NCBI GenBank assembly: GCA_900542155.1
Contig: UQMD01000032.1
Coordinates: 1-15,849, forward strand
Direction of reading: 5' to 3'
DNA from: an uncultured Collinsella sp.
Lineage (GTDB): Bacteria > Actinomycetota > Coriobacteriia > Coriobacteriales > Coriobacteriaceae
DNA: 15,849 bases
The translations under genes and the position numbers were made by a program. The notes under the pieces are model-generated. The model saw only the letters and a program-made list of their open reading frames with translations, made no database searches and was not told the DNA's origin. Shown in pieces: positions 7,567-14,555 of the stretch (its first letter is position 1; the number at the start of each line of letters is the position of its first letter).

Positions 7567-7585
7567 TCGAGCACATATAGACACG

Positions 7586-7630
7586 GCGGGGCCGGGCGCG
7601 CAAATGCAAATGCGCGCCCGGCCCCGCTTC
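7586..7630 (+). terminator. Strong hairpin terminator after topoisomerase gene
   Basis: A perfect 17-bp GC stem (7586-7602 with 7611-7627) and an 8-nt loop AATGCAAA, followed by TTCTAAGTT. It lies 19 nt after the topoisomerase stop. As it sits between convergent genes it may act in both directions. Confidence 0.8.
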
Positions 7631-7631
7631 T

Positions 7632-7700
7632 AAGTTGCGGTGAAATAGGGACTGTTTTTGCTGGCAAAAGGCCTAATTAATCCCTATTTCACCGCAAGTT
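7632..7700. repeat. Palindromic intergenic repeat, copy 1
   Basis: Arms TTGCGGTGAAATAGGGA (7635-7651) and its perfect inverse (7681-7697) enclose 29 nt. Copy 2 at 9922-9990 has identical arms, the same 29-nt spacing and a loop alike at about two thirds of positions in the same orientation. The pentamer AAGTT stands at both outer ends (7632-7636, 7696-7700). It looks like a REP- or MITE-type element. Confidence 0.85.
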
Positions 7701-7717
7701 TTGATCAGTTGTTGGGA

Positions 7718-8665
7718 TTACTTCACTTCGACGGGTGCGGCGCCGGGGTAGCGTTCCTCAAAGTCCAGACGGTATTTGTTGTCGTTGGTGCCCGCTACGT
7801 TGTCGCGCGCCAGCGGCGCCACGATCTCATCCTTGTGGTTGGCGGGACTGGAGTACTCAAGGCTGATCTCCCAGGCATCGCAAATCACGTCGATGCGGTT
7901 CTCCAGATCGTTGTAGAGCGTGATGATGTCTTTCCAAGAGCTGTAGTTCTGCGAGTCGATGGGAACGTCCAGGTCCTCGACCTCGTCCTTCAGGTCGTCG
8001 ATCTGATCCTCGAGCGCCTCGGCGGCATCGCTGGCAGATTGGCGCGAGCTGCGGTCATCCTTGAGATAGTACGTGTTAAACGTGGTAGCGCAGTCGCGAA
8101 CCTGCTGATCAAGATCGGAGAGCCTGTTGTAGTAGGAGCTCAGCTGGTCGTAGACGTTCTGCTCGCTGATGGTGGCGGCATCGTGGGCGTCATCGTCATC
8201 ATCATCGTCAAGCTTGTTGGGGTCACCCTTAACGGAGACGTCATCGTCGTCGTGGTCGATTTTGACCTTTTCGATCGTCGTGCCCTTGGTATCATCGACG
8301 CTCTTGTCGAAAGGCTTGATCATAAAGAACACGACCAGCGCGATAATCACGACGACTAGCGCGGCGATGATGCCGATGAGCAGGGCGTTGTTGTTTTTGG
8401 GGGTAGTAGGCGCACTGGCCTGCGGAGCAGCGGTCGGAATGGGTTGCTGAGCCGCGGCGTTGGCCGCCGCCCATTGCTGCGTCGTGTCGACTTCGGGCTG
8501 GGGAGCGGGCACGGGCTGATGGGCGGACTGCACGGTCACGTCCGCCTGCGCATCCTCTTGCGACTGAGAGGCCTGGCCATCATCGGTTGCCGGCGTTCCG
8601 CAGTTGGTGCAGAAGCGCTCGTCGTCTTTCAGAAGCTTGCCGCAATGGGTGCAAAACCGGGGCAT
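7718..8665 (-). CDS. Zinc-ribbon single-pass membrane protein, function unknown
   Basis: A 315-residue protein. The start at 8665 is chosen because GGAAGG lies 6-7 nt upstream; an ATG five codons earlier overlaps that site. It begins with a zinc ribbon (Cys5, Cys8, Cys19, Cys22), then a Gln/Ala/Pro-rich linker (about 24-90), one membrane helix (about 94-116), an acidic segment with runs of aspartate (about 133-160), and an outer helical, probably coiled-coil domain with DQIDDLKDEVEDLDV. The layout is typical of zinc_ribbon_2 membrane proteins of Gram-positives, with the ribbon inside the cell and the C-terminus outside. No enzyme motif is visible. It is monocistronic and converges on the topoisomerase gene. 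Confidence 0.85.
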   Translation of the reverse strand: MPRFCTHCGKLLKDDERFCTNCGTPATDDGQASQSQEDAQADVTVQSAHQPVPAPQPEVDTTQQWAAANAAAQQPIPTAAPQASAPTTPKNNNALLIGIIAALVVVIIALVVFFMIKPFDKSVDDTKGTTIEKVKIDHDDDDVSVKGDPNKLDDDDDDDAHDAATISEQNVYDQLSSYYNRLSDLDQQVRDCATTFNTYYLKDDRSSRQSASDAAEALEDQIDDLKDEVEDLDVPIDSQNYSSWKDIITLYNDLENRIDVICDAWEISLEYSSPANHKDEIVAPLARDNVAGTNDNKYRLDFEERYPGAAPVEVK

Positions 8666-8696
8666 GATGGTTCCTTCCATTCGATGTGTTGGCTAG

Positions 8697-8702
8697 ATTA
8701 TA
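8697..8702 (-). promoter_or_regulatory. -10 box for the zinc-ribbon protein gene
   Basis: Read on the minus strand this is a perfect TATAAT about 30 nt upstream of the ATG at 8665. No clear -35 hexamer is seen 16-18 nt further up. An inverted repeat GTTGGG (8719-8724) with CCCAAC (8734-8739) covers that position and could be an operator or incidental. Confidence 0.5.
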
Positions 8703-8840
8703 AGGTGGTTCAGGTGCGGTTGGGCCGCGCCGACCCAACTGGTAGTGCGAGGACCAGTCGCGCCGCGCAAGCCCTGTCGCATGCGTCACAATGAGTGCGG
8801 CGTGCTGGGTGTCCGGCGCAGCCGTTTATCGACGGCTCGG

Positions 8841-8846
8841 TAGAAT
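8841..8846 (+). promoter_or_regulatory. Possible -10 box for the lipoprotein gene
   Basis: TAGAAT lies at 8841-8846 in the divergent intergenic region. If used, transcription would begin near 8853, downstream of the ATG at 8850. This supports the GTG at 8868 as the real start. No convincing -35 is visible. Confidence 0.35.
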
Positions 8847-8867
8847 GCGATGGTGGGGAGTGAGTCT

Positions 8868-9923
8868 GTGTACTGCGGCGAGCAAGGTCGGGGTGGCGGC
8901 GACAACGTGGAGGCGTTCCGGTTCCCGCCGGGGGATACGCCCCTCGCTGCGCGCGATTGCTCGCGTCGGGTGTTTTGTGCCGGGATGTTGACTGGAGCGC
9001 TTGCCTCGGTGATGAGCCTCGGCGGTTGTGCCGCGCGCCGCAACGAGGCTGAGGGCTCCGCTGTCCCTGCCAAACAAAAAGCGAATCATCCGTCCGCTCA
9101 AAAGACGAAAGCTGTCTCCCAGACTTCTTGGATTGCCAACCTTCAGCAAGATATCGAAGCCCTTGTCGAGCCGTATGGTGGGTCTGCCTCGGTCTATGCT
9201 GTGGCGCTTGATCCTCAAACGTTCGCGTCGCTCGATGGTGAAGTCGCTGTGGCGCCGGACGCGCGACGTGTGGCGGCAAGCATCATCAAGCTTCCCGTTC
9301 TCGCTTGTGCGCTTGAGACCGTGACGGCGGGCGAGCTATCCCTCGACGAGCAGATAACGGTAACGCAACAGGATATCGTGGGTGGCAGCGGCAACATTCA
9401 GTCGCGCGGCGCGGGTGTGTCGTACAGTATTGACGAGCTGCTGCACGCCATGATCGCCCAGAGCGATAACGTGGCAGCGAATCTCATCATCAACCGGCTT
9501 GGCATGGATGCGGTCAATGAAACATGCGCCGCGCTGGGTTTGACTCAAACGGTGTTCGCTCGTTTGATGATGGATGCCGAGGCCCAGGCACAAGGTCGCG
9601 AGAACTATACGAGCGCCCGTGATGCTGCGGCCGTGTTGCAGCGGCTGGCGTCGGGGACAATCGCGACGCCTAGGCTGTGCGAGCGAGCACGCGGATATCT
9701 GCTGGCGCAGGAAGACGCGCGCGGTATTGTCGAGGGCGTTCCCGGCGGCGTTTTGGTCGCGCGCAAAACGGGCAGCCTGGCGAATGCTCAGCACGATGCC
9801 GCAATCGTCTACGCCGAACATCCCTATGTCTTGGCCGTCCTCACCCAAGACCTCGAACGCGAACAGGCCTTGGCCTTGGAGTGCGACATCTCCTCCGCTA
9901 TCTATGCCCGCGCCCACTCCTAA
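8868..9923 (+). CDS. Serine hydrolase of class A beta-lactamase fold, predicted Tat lipoprotein
   Basis: A 351-residue protein if it starts at the GTG at 8868, with GGGGAG 7 nt upstream; an ATG at 8850 lacks a ribosome site. The N-terminus has a twin-arginine motif SRRVF (residues 32-36), a hydrophobic stretch and a lipobox LGGC with Cys54, so it is likely exported by Tat and lipid-anchored. The catalytic domain shows SIIK (Ser138, Lys141), SDN (199-201) and KTG (300-302). The omega-loop region reads DAEAQAQGRENYTSARD and has no clear counterpart of the Glu166-xx-Asn motif of true class A enzymes. Resistance is therefore doubtful; a cell-wall peptidase or esterase role is as likely. Confidence 0.87.
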   Translation: MYCGEQGRGGGDNVEAFRFPPGDTPLAARDCSRRVFCAGMLTGALASVMSLGGCAARRNEAEGSAVPAKQKANHPSAQKTKAVSQTSWIANLQQDIEALVEPYGGSASVYAVALDPQTFASLDGEVAVAPDARRVAASIIKLPVLACALETVTAGELSLDEQITVTQQDIVGGSGNIQSRGAGVSYSIDELLHAMIAQSDNVAANLIINRLGMDAVNETCAALGLTQTVFARLMMDAEAQAQGRENYTSARDAAAVLQRLASGTIATPRLCERARGYLLAQEDARGIVEGVPGGVLVARKTGSLANAQHDAAIVYAEHPYVLAVLTQDLEREQALALECDISSAIYARAHS

Positions 9924-9990
9924 CTTGCGGTGAAATAGGGATTGTATTTGCTGTTAGAAGGCGTATCCAGTCCCTATTTCACCGCAACTT
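9922..9990. repeat. Palindromic intergenic repeat, copy 2
   Basis: Arms TTGCGGTGAAATAGGGA (9925-9941) and its perfect inverse (9971-9987) with a 29-nt loop, the same geometry and orientation as 7632-7700. The outer pentamer is AACTT at both ends (9922-9926, 9986-9990), where copy 1 has AAGTT at both ends. It begins within the stop codon of the lipoprotein gene. Confidence 0.85.
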
Positions 9991-9998
9991 AGAGGGTC

Positions 9999-10051
9999 GG
10001 CAGTTGGGACGTTCCTTTTCTGCCGGCACTTTGGGAACGTTCCTAACTGCC
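9999..10051. repeat. Imperfect hairpin repeat upstream of tmk
   Basis: GGCAGTTGGGACGTTCC (9999-10015) pairs with GGAACGTTCCTAACTGCC (10034-10051), with one bulge and one mismatch; the loop is 18 nt. It directly follows the palindromic repeat but shares no sequence with it. It could be a terminator-like structure or a second family of dispersed repeat. No T-tract follows. Confidence 0.65.
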
Positions 10052-10072
10052 ACCTAGCCCCTGCCCCTGGGG

Positions 10073-10078
10073 TATCAT
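10073..10078 (+). promoter_or_regulatory. Possible -10 box of the tmk operon
   Basis: TATCAT preceded by GGGG, about 54 nt before the tmk start. The comF gene has a very similar GGGGTACCAT at 13677-13686. An alternative is TATAAC at 10090-10095. No good -35 is visible for either. Confidence 0.35.
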
Positions 10079-10131
10079 GGCTTGGTTGCTATAACTTGCA
10101 TTTTCGCGCCTTGTAGGAAGGGGCTGCGCTC

Positions 10132-10815
10132 ATGGCTTTTGAGCCCGCTCAACATAGCTTTATCACGCTCGAGGGCGTCGACGGCGCCGGCAAATCCACG
10201 CAGGCGCGCCTGCTGGCCCGCGCGCTCGACCTCGCTGGCTATCAGGTCGTAACTCTGCGCGAGCCGGGCGGCACCGCCATCAGCGAAAAGATTCGCGCGC
10301 TGCTGCTCGACCCCGCCAATACGGCAATGGGCGACACCTGCGAGCTGCTGCTCTACGAGGCCGCGCGCGCCCAGCTGGTGCACGAGGTCATCGCGCCCGC
10401 CCTCGCTGCCGGCAAGGTGGTCCTGTGCGACCGTTTTTACGATTCCACGACCTGCTATCAGGCGTTTGCCGATGGCCTCGACCGTCAGATGGTACGCGAT
10501 GCCAACAACCTGGCTGTCGCCGGTACGCATCCGGCGCTCACGCTCGTCTATCACATCACGCCCGAGCAGGCGGCGCTGCGCATGGCGGCCCGCGGCGCGG
10601 CCGATCGCATGGAGGCCAAGGGCATGGCCTTCCAGGAGCGCGTCTACCAGGGATTTTGTGCCATTGCTGCCGAGGAGCCCGCCCGCGTAAAGCTCATCGA
10701 CGCCACCGCGTCGATTGCAGACGTCTTCGCGCAGACGGTCGAGCTGGTTCGTGCGCACGGTCTCGACATCCCCCAGGATGCCGTCGCCGCCGCGCTTGCC
10801 CAGGAGGCTGAGTAA
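10132..10815 (+). CDS. tmk: Thymidylate kinase
   Basis: A 227-residue enzyme that phosphorylates dTMP to dTDP with ATP, an essential step of dTTP synthesis in the cytoplasm. Motifs: P-loop EGVDGAGKSTQA (Lys21), the substrate-binding REPGGT, and DRFYDSTTCYQAFADG, the family's DRY-type signature with the aspartate-arginine pair. The start ATG has AGGAAGGGG 8 nt upstream. Length is slightly above the usual 205-215. The stop is one base before the holB ATG, so translation is coupled. tmk next to holB is a common bacterial arrangement. Confidence 0.96.
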   Translation: MAFEPAQHSFITLEGVDGAGKSTQARLLARALDLAGYQVVTLREPGGTAISEKIRALLLDPANTAMGDTCELLLYEAARAQLVHEVIAPALAAGKVVLCDRFYDSTTCYQAFADGLDRQMVRDANNLAVAGTHPALTLVYHITPEQAALRMAARGAADRMEAKGMAFQERVYQGFCAIAAEEPARVKLIDATASIADVFAQTVELVRAHGLDIPQDAVAAALAQEAE

Positions 10816-10816
10816 C

Positions 10817-11944
10817 ATGGCCCCCGCTCAGGCAAGCCTGCTCGCCAAGCTCGACACCCAGGAACGCGTGCGCGACTTTTTGACCAACGCCATCGCAAGC
10901 GGCCGCGCATCGCACGCCTACCTGTTTTTGGGCGCGCCCGGTGCCGGTAAGCTCGACGCCGCATGGGCGCTCGCCCAAGCCTTCCTGTGCGAGCGGGACG
11001 GCTGTGGTTCGTGCGACAGCTGCGTGCGCGTCGCGCGCCATACGCATCCCGACGTGCACTATTACACGCCCGAGAGCGCCACGGGCTACCTCATCGCGCA
11101 GACCCGCGAGCTGCTCGACGACGTGCCCCTGGCGCCCATCCGCGCCAAGGCAAAGGTCTACATCATCGACCGTGCCGAGCAACTGCGCGCCAACACCGCC
11201 AACGCGCTGCTCAAAACGCTCGAGGAACCGCCCGAGGGCGTCATGTTCATCCTGCTGGGCACCTCGGCAGACGTGATGCTGCCCACCATCGTGAGCCGTT
11301 GCCAGTGCGTGCCGTTTCGGCTGGTGTCGCCCGCTGTGGCCGCGCAGGCCGTGAGCCGTGACACCGGCCAGGACCTCGCGCGTTGTCGTATGGCCGTCGC
11401 CGTGGCGGGCAGCCCCACGCGCGGCATCGAGTTCCTCAAGAGCGCCGAGCGCCAGGACGCTCGCCGTCAGATGGTCCGTGCCATCGACTCACTCATTGCC
11501 GCCGACGAGGCCGACGTGCTCAGTCGCGCCAAGTCGCTCATCGTCGCCGTTAAGGCTCCGCTCGCCGAGGTCAAGTCCACGCAGGAAAAGGTGCTCGAGC
11601 AAAACGCCGACTACCTGTCGCGTGGAGCATTGAAGCAGCTTGAGGACCGCAACAAGCGCGAACTCAACGCGCGCGAGCGTTCGGGTATCATGGAAGCGCT
11701 GGCGAGCGCGCGGACGCTCATGCGCGACGTGCTGCTGACACTTCAGGACGAGGCGGCAGACGTGGTGAACGAGGACGTGCGCGACACGATCGGGCGGCTT
11801 GCCGCGGCGACGAATGTTGCGGGTGCCACCCAGGCGCTCGAGGCGGTTGCCACCGCTGAGCGCAACATCGCCAGAAACGTTACTCCCCAGCTGGCCATCG
11901 AGGTCATGCTGTTCGATATCAGGAAGGCACTGAAATGCCGTTAG
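10817..11944 (+). CDS. holB: DNA polymerase III delta-prime subunit
   Basis: A 375-residue clamp-loader subunit that helps load the sliding clamp on DNA at the replication fork. Visible: SHAYLFLGAPGAGK, a P-loop-like motif (39-45) followed by Leu46 rather than Ser or Thr, fitting a subunit that does not hydrolyse ATP; a zinc module with Cys58, Cys63, Cys66 and Cys69; ANALLKTLEEPP; and the SRC arginine-finger motif (160-162). The C-terminal part is helical and less conserved. The ATG at 10817 is chosen over upstream in-frame codons inside tmk. Its last 10 bases overlap the start of ricT, so the two are coupled. Confidence 0.93.
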   Translation: MAPAQASLLAKLDTQERVRDFLTNAIASGRASHAYLFLGAPGAGKLDAAWALAQAFLCERDGCGSCDSCVRVARHTHPDVHYYTPESATGYLIAQTRELLDDVPLAPIRAKAKVYIIDRAEQLRANTANALLKTLEEPPEGVMFILLGTSADVMLPTIVSRCQCVPFRLVSPAVAAQAVSRDTGQDLARCRMAVAVAGSPTRGIEFLKSAERQDARRQMVRAIDSLIAADEADVLSRAKSLIVAVKAPLAEVKSTQEKVLEQNADYLSRGALKQLEDRNKRELNARERSGIMEALASARTLMRDVLLTLQDEAADVVNEDVRDTIGRLAAATNVAGATQALEAVATAERNIARNVTPQLAIEVMLFDIRKALKCR

Positions 11945-13635
11945 TCGTACCCGTTAAGTTTACCTACGCCTCGCGCGACCTGTGGTTCGACCCACAGGAT
12001 CTGGATATCCTCGAGGCCGATTATGCCATTTGTTCTACCGAGCGCGGAACCGAGATCGGCCTGGTCACGGCCGATCCCTTCGAGGTGCCGCAAGACGAGA
12101 TCGGTCAGCCGCTCAAGCCCGTGCTGCGCGTGGCGAGCGACATCGACCTGCAGCTTGCCGACGACCTGGCTATCCAGGGTGACGAGGCCATGGTCGACTT
12201 CCGCCGCCTGGTCAAGGAGCTCGACCTCGAGATGAAGCCGGTCGGCGTCGAGTACCTGTTTGGCGGCGAGAAGGCCGTGTTCTACTTTGCGGCCGAGGAA
12301 CGCGTCGATTTCCGTCAGCTCGTCAAGGACCTATCCTCGACGCTGCACATTCGCGTCGACATGCGCCAGATTGGCGTGCGTGACGAGACCCGCCTGGTGG
12401 GCGGCTATGCCCAGTGCGGCCAGGAGCTCTGCTGCACACGCTTTGGCGGACAGTTTGAGCCGGTTTCGATCCGCATGGCAAAAGAGCAGGACCTGCCGCT
12501 CAACTCGTCCAAGATTAGCGGCGTCTGCGGTCGCCTGATGTGCTGCCTGCGCTACGAGTTCGAGGCGTACAAGGACTTTAAGAGCCGCGCGCCCAAAAAG
12601 AAGACGCTGATCGATACGCCGCTTGGCAAGGCGCGCATCCAGGAATATGACACCCCGCGTGAACAGCTGGTGTTGCGCCTGGAGAACGGCAAAGTCTTTA
12701 AGGTCAACCTGGCCGACATGACCTGCTCTGAGGGCTGCAAAAAGAAGGCCGCCGAGCAGGGCTGCAGCTGCCGCCCCGACTGTGTGACGCGCGATGTGCT
12801 CGAGCGTATCGAGTCGCCCGAGATGCGCCTGGCGCTTATGGAGCTCGACCGCGAGAACGGCGTCGACGTGGGCGATGGCCTGTCGAGCGCCGACCGTCTG
12901 GCCGGTACATCGATGCCCAAGCGCCGTCGTCGCGATGCGGACGCCGATACCCGTGCCGGTCAGAGCCAGGGCGAGGGCCGTGGCCGCGGTAAGGGTCGTG
13001 GCAAGGCCGAGGCACCCGAGGCTGAGGAGGCTGCCGGTGGACGTCGCCGCCGCAAGCGCTCGGGTGCGGGCGATGCCGGCGAGGCCGCTCCCGCAGGCAA
13101 GAACTCCTCCCGCGAGCGCGAGGCTCAGCAACCCCAGCAGCAAAACCGCGGCGGTGGCATGAATCCCACGCGCCGTCGCCGCCGCCATTTGTCGAGCGAG
13201 GAGCGCGAGGACGCCTTCCGCGCCGCAGCCGCTCGCGAAGCCGGTGCCGCCCCCAAGGGTGGTTCGGGTTCCGATACGCCTGCCGACAAGGGTAGCAAGC
13301 AGCGCAACGATGACGAGCGCGCCCCGCGTCCGCGCCGCCGCCATTCCTCGGGCACGCAGCAAAAGCCCTCGGTGCCCTCCGTGGCCGATCAGGTCTCGGA
13401 TGGCGAGGTCAAGGTCACACGTCGGCGCCCTGGAGATGGCGGAGGGGCGGCTGCCAAGGCCGCGCGCGGCGCTGCTCGCGACGAACGCGAGTCGCGCGAA
13501 GATCGTGGTGGCGAGGGTTCGGCCGACCAGGGCCAGAAGCGCCGTCGCCGTCGTCGTTCCCGCAAGCCGCGTCAAGATGGTGGCGAGGGTTCGACCCCGT
13601 CTTCGTCTGCGCCACAACCGCCTACCGGTGAATAA
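11935..13635 (+). CDS. ricT: PSP1/RicT-family regulator with long arginine-rich C-terminal extension
   Basis: A 566-residue protein. Residues about 1-262 are the PSP1/RicT (YaaT) domain; in Bacillus subtilis RicT forms the iron-sulfur Y-complex with RicA and RicF, which aids RNase Y cleavage of mRNA. Two CxxxxCC motifs (Cys161/166/167 and Cys198/203/204) match the family's cluster ligands. A further group, Cys264, 268, 277, 279 and 283, follows. Residues about 320-566 are low-complexity, rich in Arg, Gly, Ala and Glu, with several runs of four to six arginines (RRRRR, RRRRRR), suggesting RNA binding. B. subtilis YaaT ends near 275 residues. AGGAAGG lies 7 nt before the ATG, inside holB. The tmk-holB-ricT order is also found in Bacillus. 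Confidence 0.9.
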   Translation: MPLVVPVKFTYASRDLWFDPQDLDILEADYAICSTERGTEIGLVTADPFEVPQDEIGQPLKPVLRVASDIDLQLADDLAIQGDEAMVDFRRLVKELDLEMKPVGVEYLFGGEKAVFYFAAEERVDFRQLVKDLSSTLHIRVDMRQIGVRDETRLVGGYAQCGQELCCTRFGGQFEPVSIRMAKEQDLPLNSSKISGVCGRLMCCLRYEFEAYKDFKSRAPKKKTLIDTPLGKARIQEYDTPREQLVLRLENGKVFKVNLADMTCSEGCKKKAAEQGCSCRPDCVTRDVLERIESPEMRLALMELDRENGVDVGDGLSSADRLAGTSMPKRRRRDADADTRAGQSQGEGRGRGKGRGKAEAPEAEEAAGGRRRRKRSGAGDAGEAAPAGKNSSREREAQQPQQQNRGGGMNPTRRRRRHLSSEEREDAFRAAAAREAGAAPKGGSGSDTPADKGSKQRNDDERAPRPRRRHSSGTQQKPSVPSVADQVSDGEVKVTRRRPGDGGGAAAKAARGAARDERESREDRGGEGSADQGQKRRRRRRSRKPRQDGGEGSTPSSSAPQPPTGE

Positions 13636-13680
13636 CGCCCGCGAGCGGATTTAACCTGCCTGACCCCAAATGCGTCGGGG

Positions 13681-13686
13681 TACCAT
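13681..13686 (+). promoter_or_regulatory. Possible -10 box of comF
   Basis: TACCAT preceded by GGGG, about 50 nt before the comF GTG. CCTGAC (13659-13664), 16 nt upstream, is the best -35 candidate. ACCCC (13663-13667) and GGGGT (13677-13681) could also pair, so this stretch might instead be part of a terminator for ricT. Confidence 0.35.
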
Positions 13687-13698
13687 AGCGCTGAATCA

Positions 13699-13734
13699 AC
13701 AACCCTCCCTGCGACCGAACGTAGGGAGGGTTGT
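13699..13734 (+). promoter_or_regulatory. Hairpin that hides the comF ribosome site
   Basis: ACAACCCTCCCT (13699-13710) pairs perfectly over 12 bp with AGGGAGGGTTGT (13723-13734), with a 12-nt loop. The right arm contains AGGGAGG, the only good Shine-Dalgarno site for the GTG at 13738. The folded RNA would block translation. It is not followed by a T-tract, so it is unlikely to be a simple terminator. Confidence 0.65.
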
Positions 13735-13737
13735 GTC

Positions 13738-14544
13738 GTGAAGAGACATTTGAATGTGTTGGGATGCCTGCAAGGTGCCGGCATCCTGCCGTTTGCGGAC
13801 GAATTGCTACCGTTTGCCGACCTGGCGGCGCACGAGGCGCTTGAGGCGTTGTCGCCTACGCGATGCGCCGGCTGCGAGCGCTCCGGAGCGCTAATTTGCC
13901 AAGACTGCTTGGCGGCGCTTGCACTCATCGACCCGCGGCATATCTGCACTCGATGCGGCGCCCCGTTTGGAGACTTGCTGTGCACCGAGTGCTCGGTCGA
14001 GGGTACGTCTTCGGCGATGGCCGAAGCGCTCGACCGGTGCCTCGCATGTGCCGTTTACACGCATCCGCTGCCGCGGATCATTAAAGCGTACAAAGACGCG
14101 GGCGAGCGACGCCTGGCGCCGTATCTGGCAGAGCTGCTCTACGACACCGCCTTACATGCCCAGGTCGCGGCGCCCGAACGCTACGGCGGCGTGTTGTCCG
14201 GCGCCGATGCCGTGGTGTTTGTGCCCGCGACGGCGGCGGCGTTTCGGCGACGCGGCTTCGATCATATGGAAGCCATCGCGCGCCCATTTTGCGAGCTGTC
14301 GGGTGTTCCGTTGCTCGATGCCCTCGTTAAGTACGGCCATGGCGACCAGCGTGAACTCGGCCGTGAAGAACGCCGTGAACGTGCCCGAGGCATGTACGAG
14401 ACCGTTGAGGACGTGCGGGGCCGCCGCCTGCTGCTTATCGACGACGTTATCACCACGGGTGCGACGATGGCGGCAGCTTCGGCGGAACTCAAGCGCGCCG
14501 GTGCCGCGGCCGTTGATGGCCTCGCTCTCGCACGCGTTTGGTAG
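13738..14544 (+). CDS. comF: ComF-family protein (zinc ribbons plus phosphoribosyltransferase fold)
   Basis: A 268-residue protein of the ComF/GntX family, which in competent bacteria acts with ComFA in DNA uptake and recombination. The N-terminal part has two zinc ribbons, Cys43/46/54/57 and Cys70/73/82/85. The C-terminal part is a phosphoribosyltransferase fold with the PRPP-loop motif LLLIDDVITTGAT (Asp235-Asp236). The start is GTG at 13738, placed by AGGGAGG upstream inside a hairpin. Length is a little above the usual 220-240 because of about 40 extra N-terminal residues. No comFA is adjacent, so a competence role here is inference from the family. Its end abuts the next gene. Confidence 0.92.
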   Translation: MKRHLNVLGCLQGAGILPFADELLPFADLAAHEALEALSPTRCAGCERSGALICQDCLAALALIDPRHICTRCGAPFGDLLCTECSVEGTSSAMAEALDRCLACAVYTHPLPRIIKAYKDAGERRLAPYLAELLYDTALHAQVAAPERYGGVLSGADAVVFVPATAAAFRRRGFDHMEAIARPFCELSGVPLLDALVKYGHGDQRELGREERRERARGMYETVEDVRGRRLLLIDDVITTGATMAAASAELKRAGAAAVDGLALARVW

Positions 14545-14555
14545 GGGTGATTCAT

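Noticed and set aside
5347..7584. 745-codon open frame opposite the topoisomerase
   Set aside because: It shadows a well-conserved enzyme. The predicted product is low-complexity Arg/Leu/Gly/His-rich sequence with no motif.
7635..7697. Palindromic repeat as a CRISPR unit
   Set aside because: Only two copies lie 2.3 kb apart, each an inverted repeat; there are no regular spacers and no cas genes.
8850..8867. ATG at 8850 as start of the beta-lactamase-fold gene
   Set aside because: No ribosome site, and it lies just after a TAGAAT -10 box. GTG at 8868 has GGGGAG at the right distance.
8868..9923. Calling it an antibiotic-resistance beta-lactamase
   Set aside because: The Ser-x-x-Lys, SDN and KTG motifs are shared with many non-resistance serine hydrolases, and the omega-loop glutamate motif is not evident.
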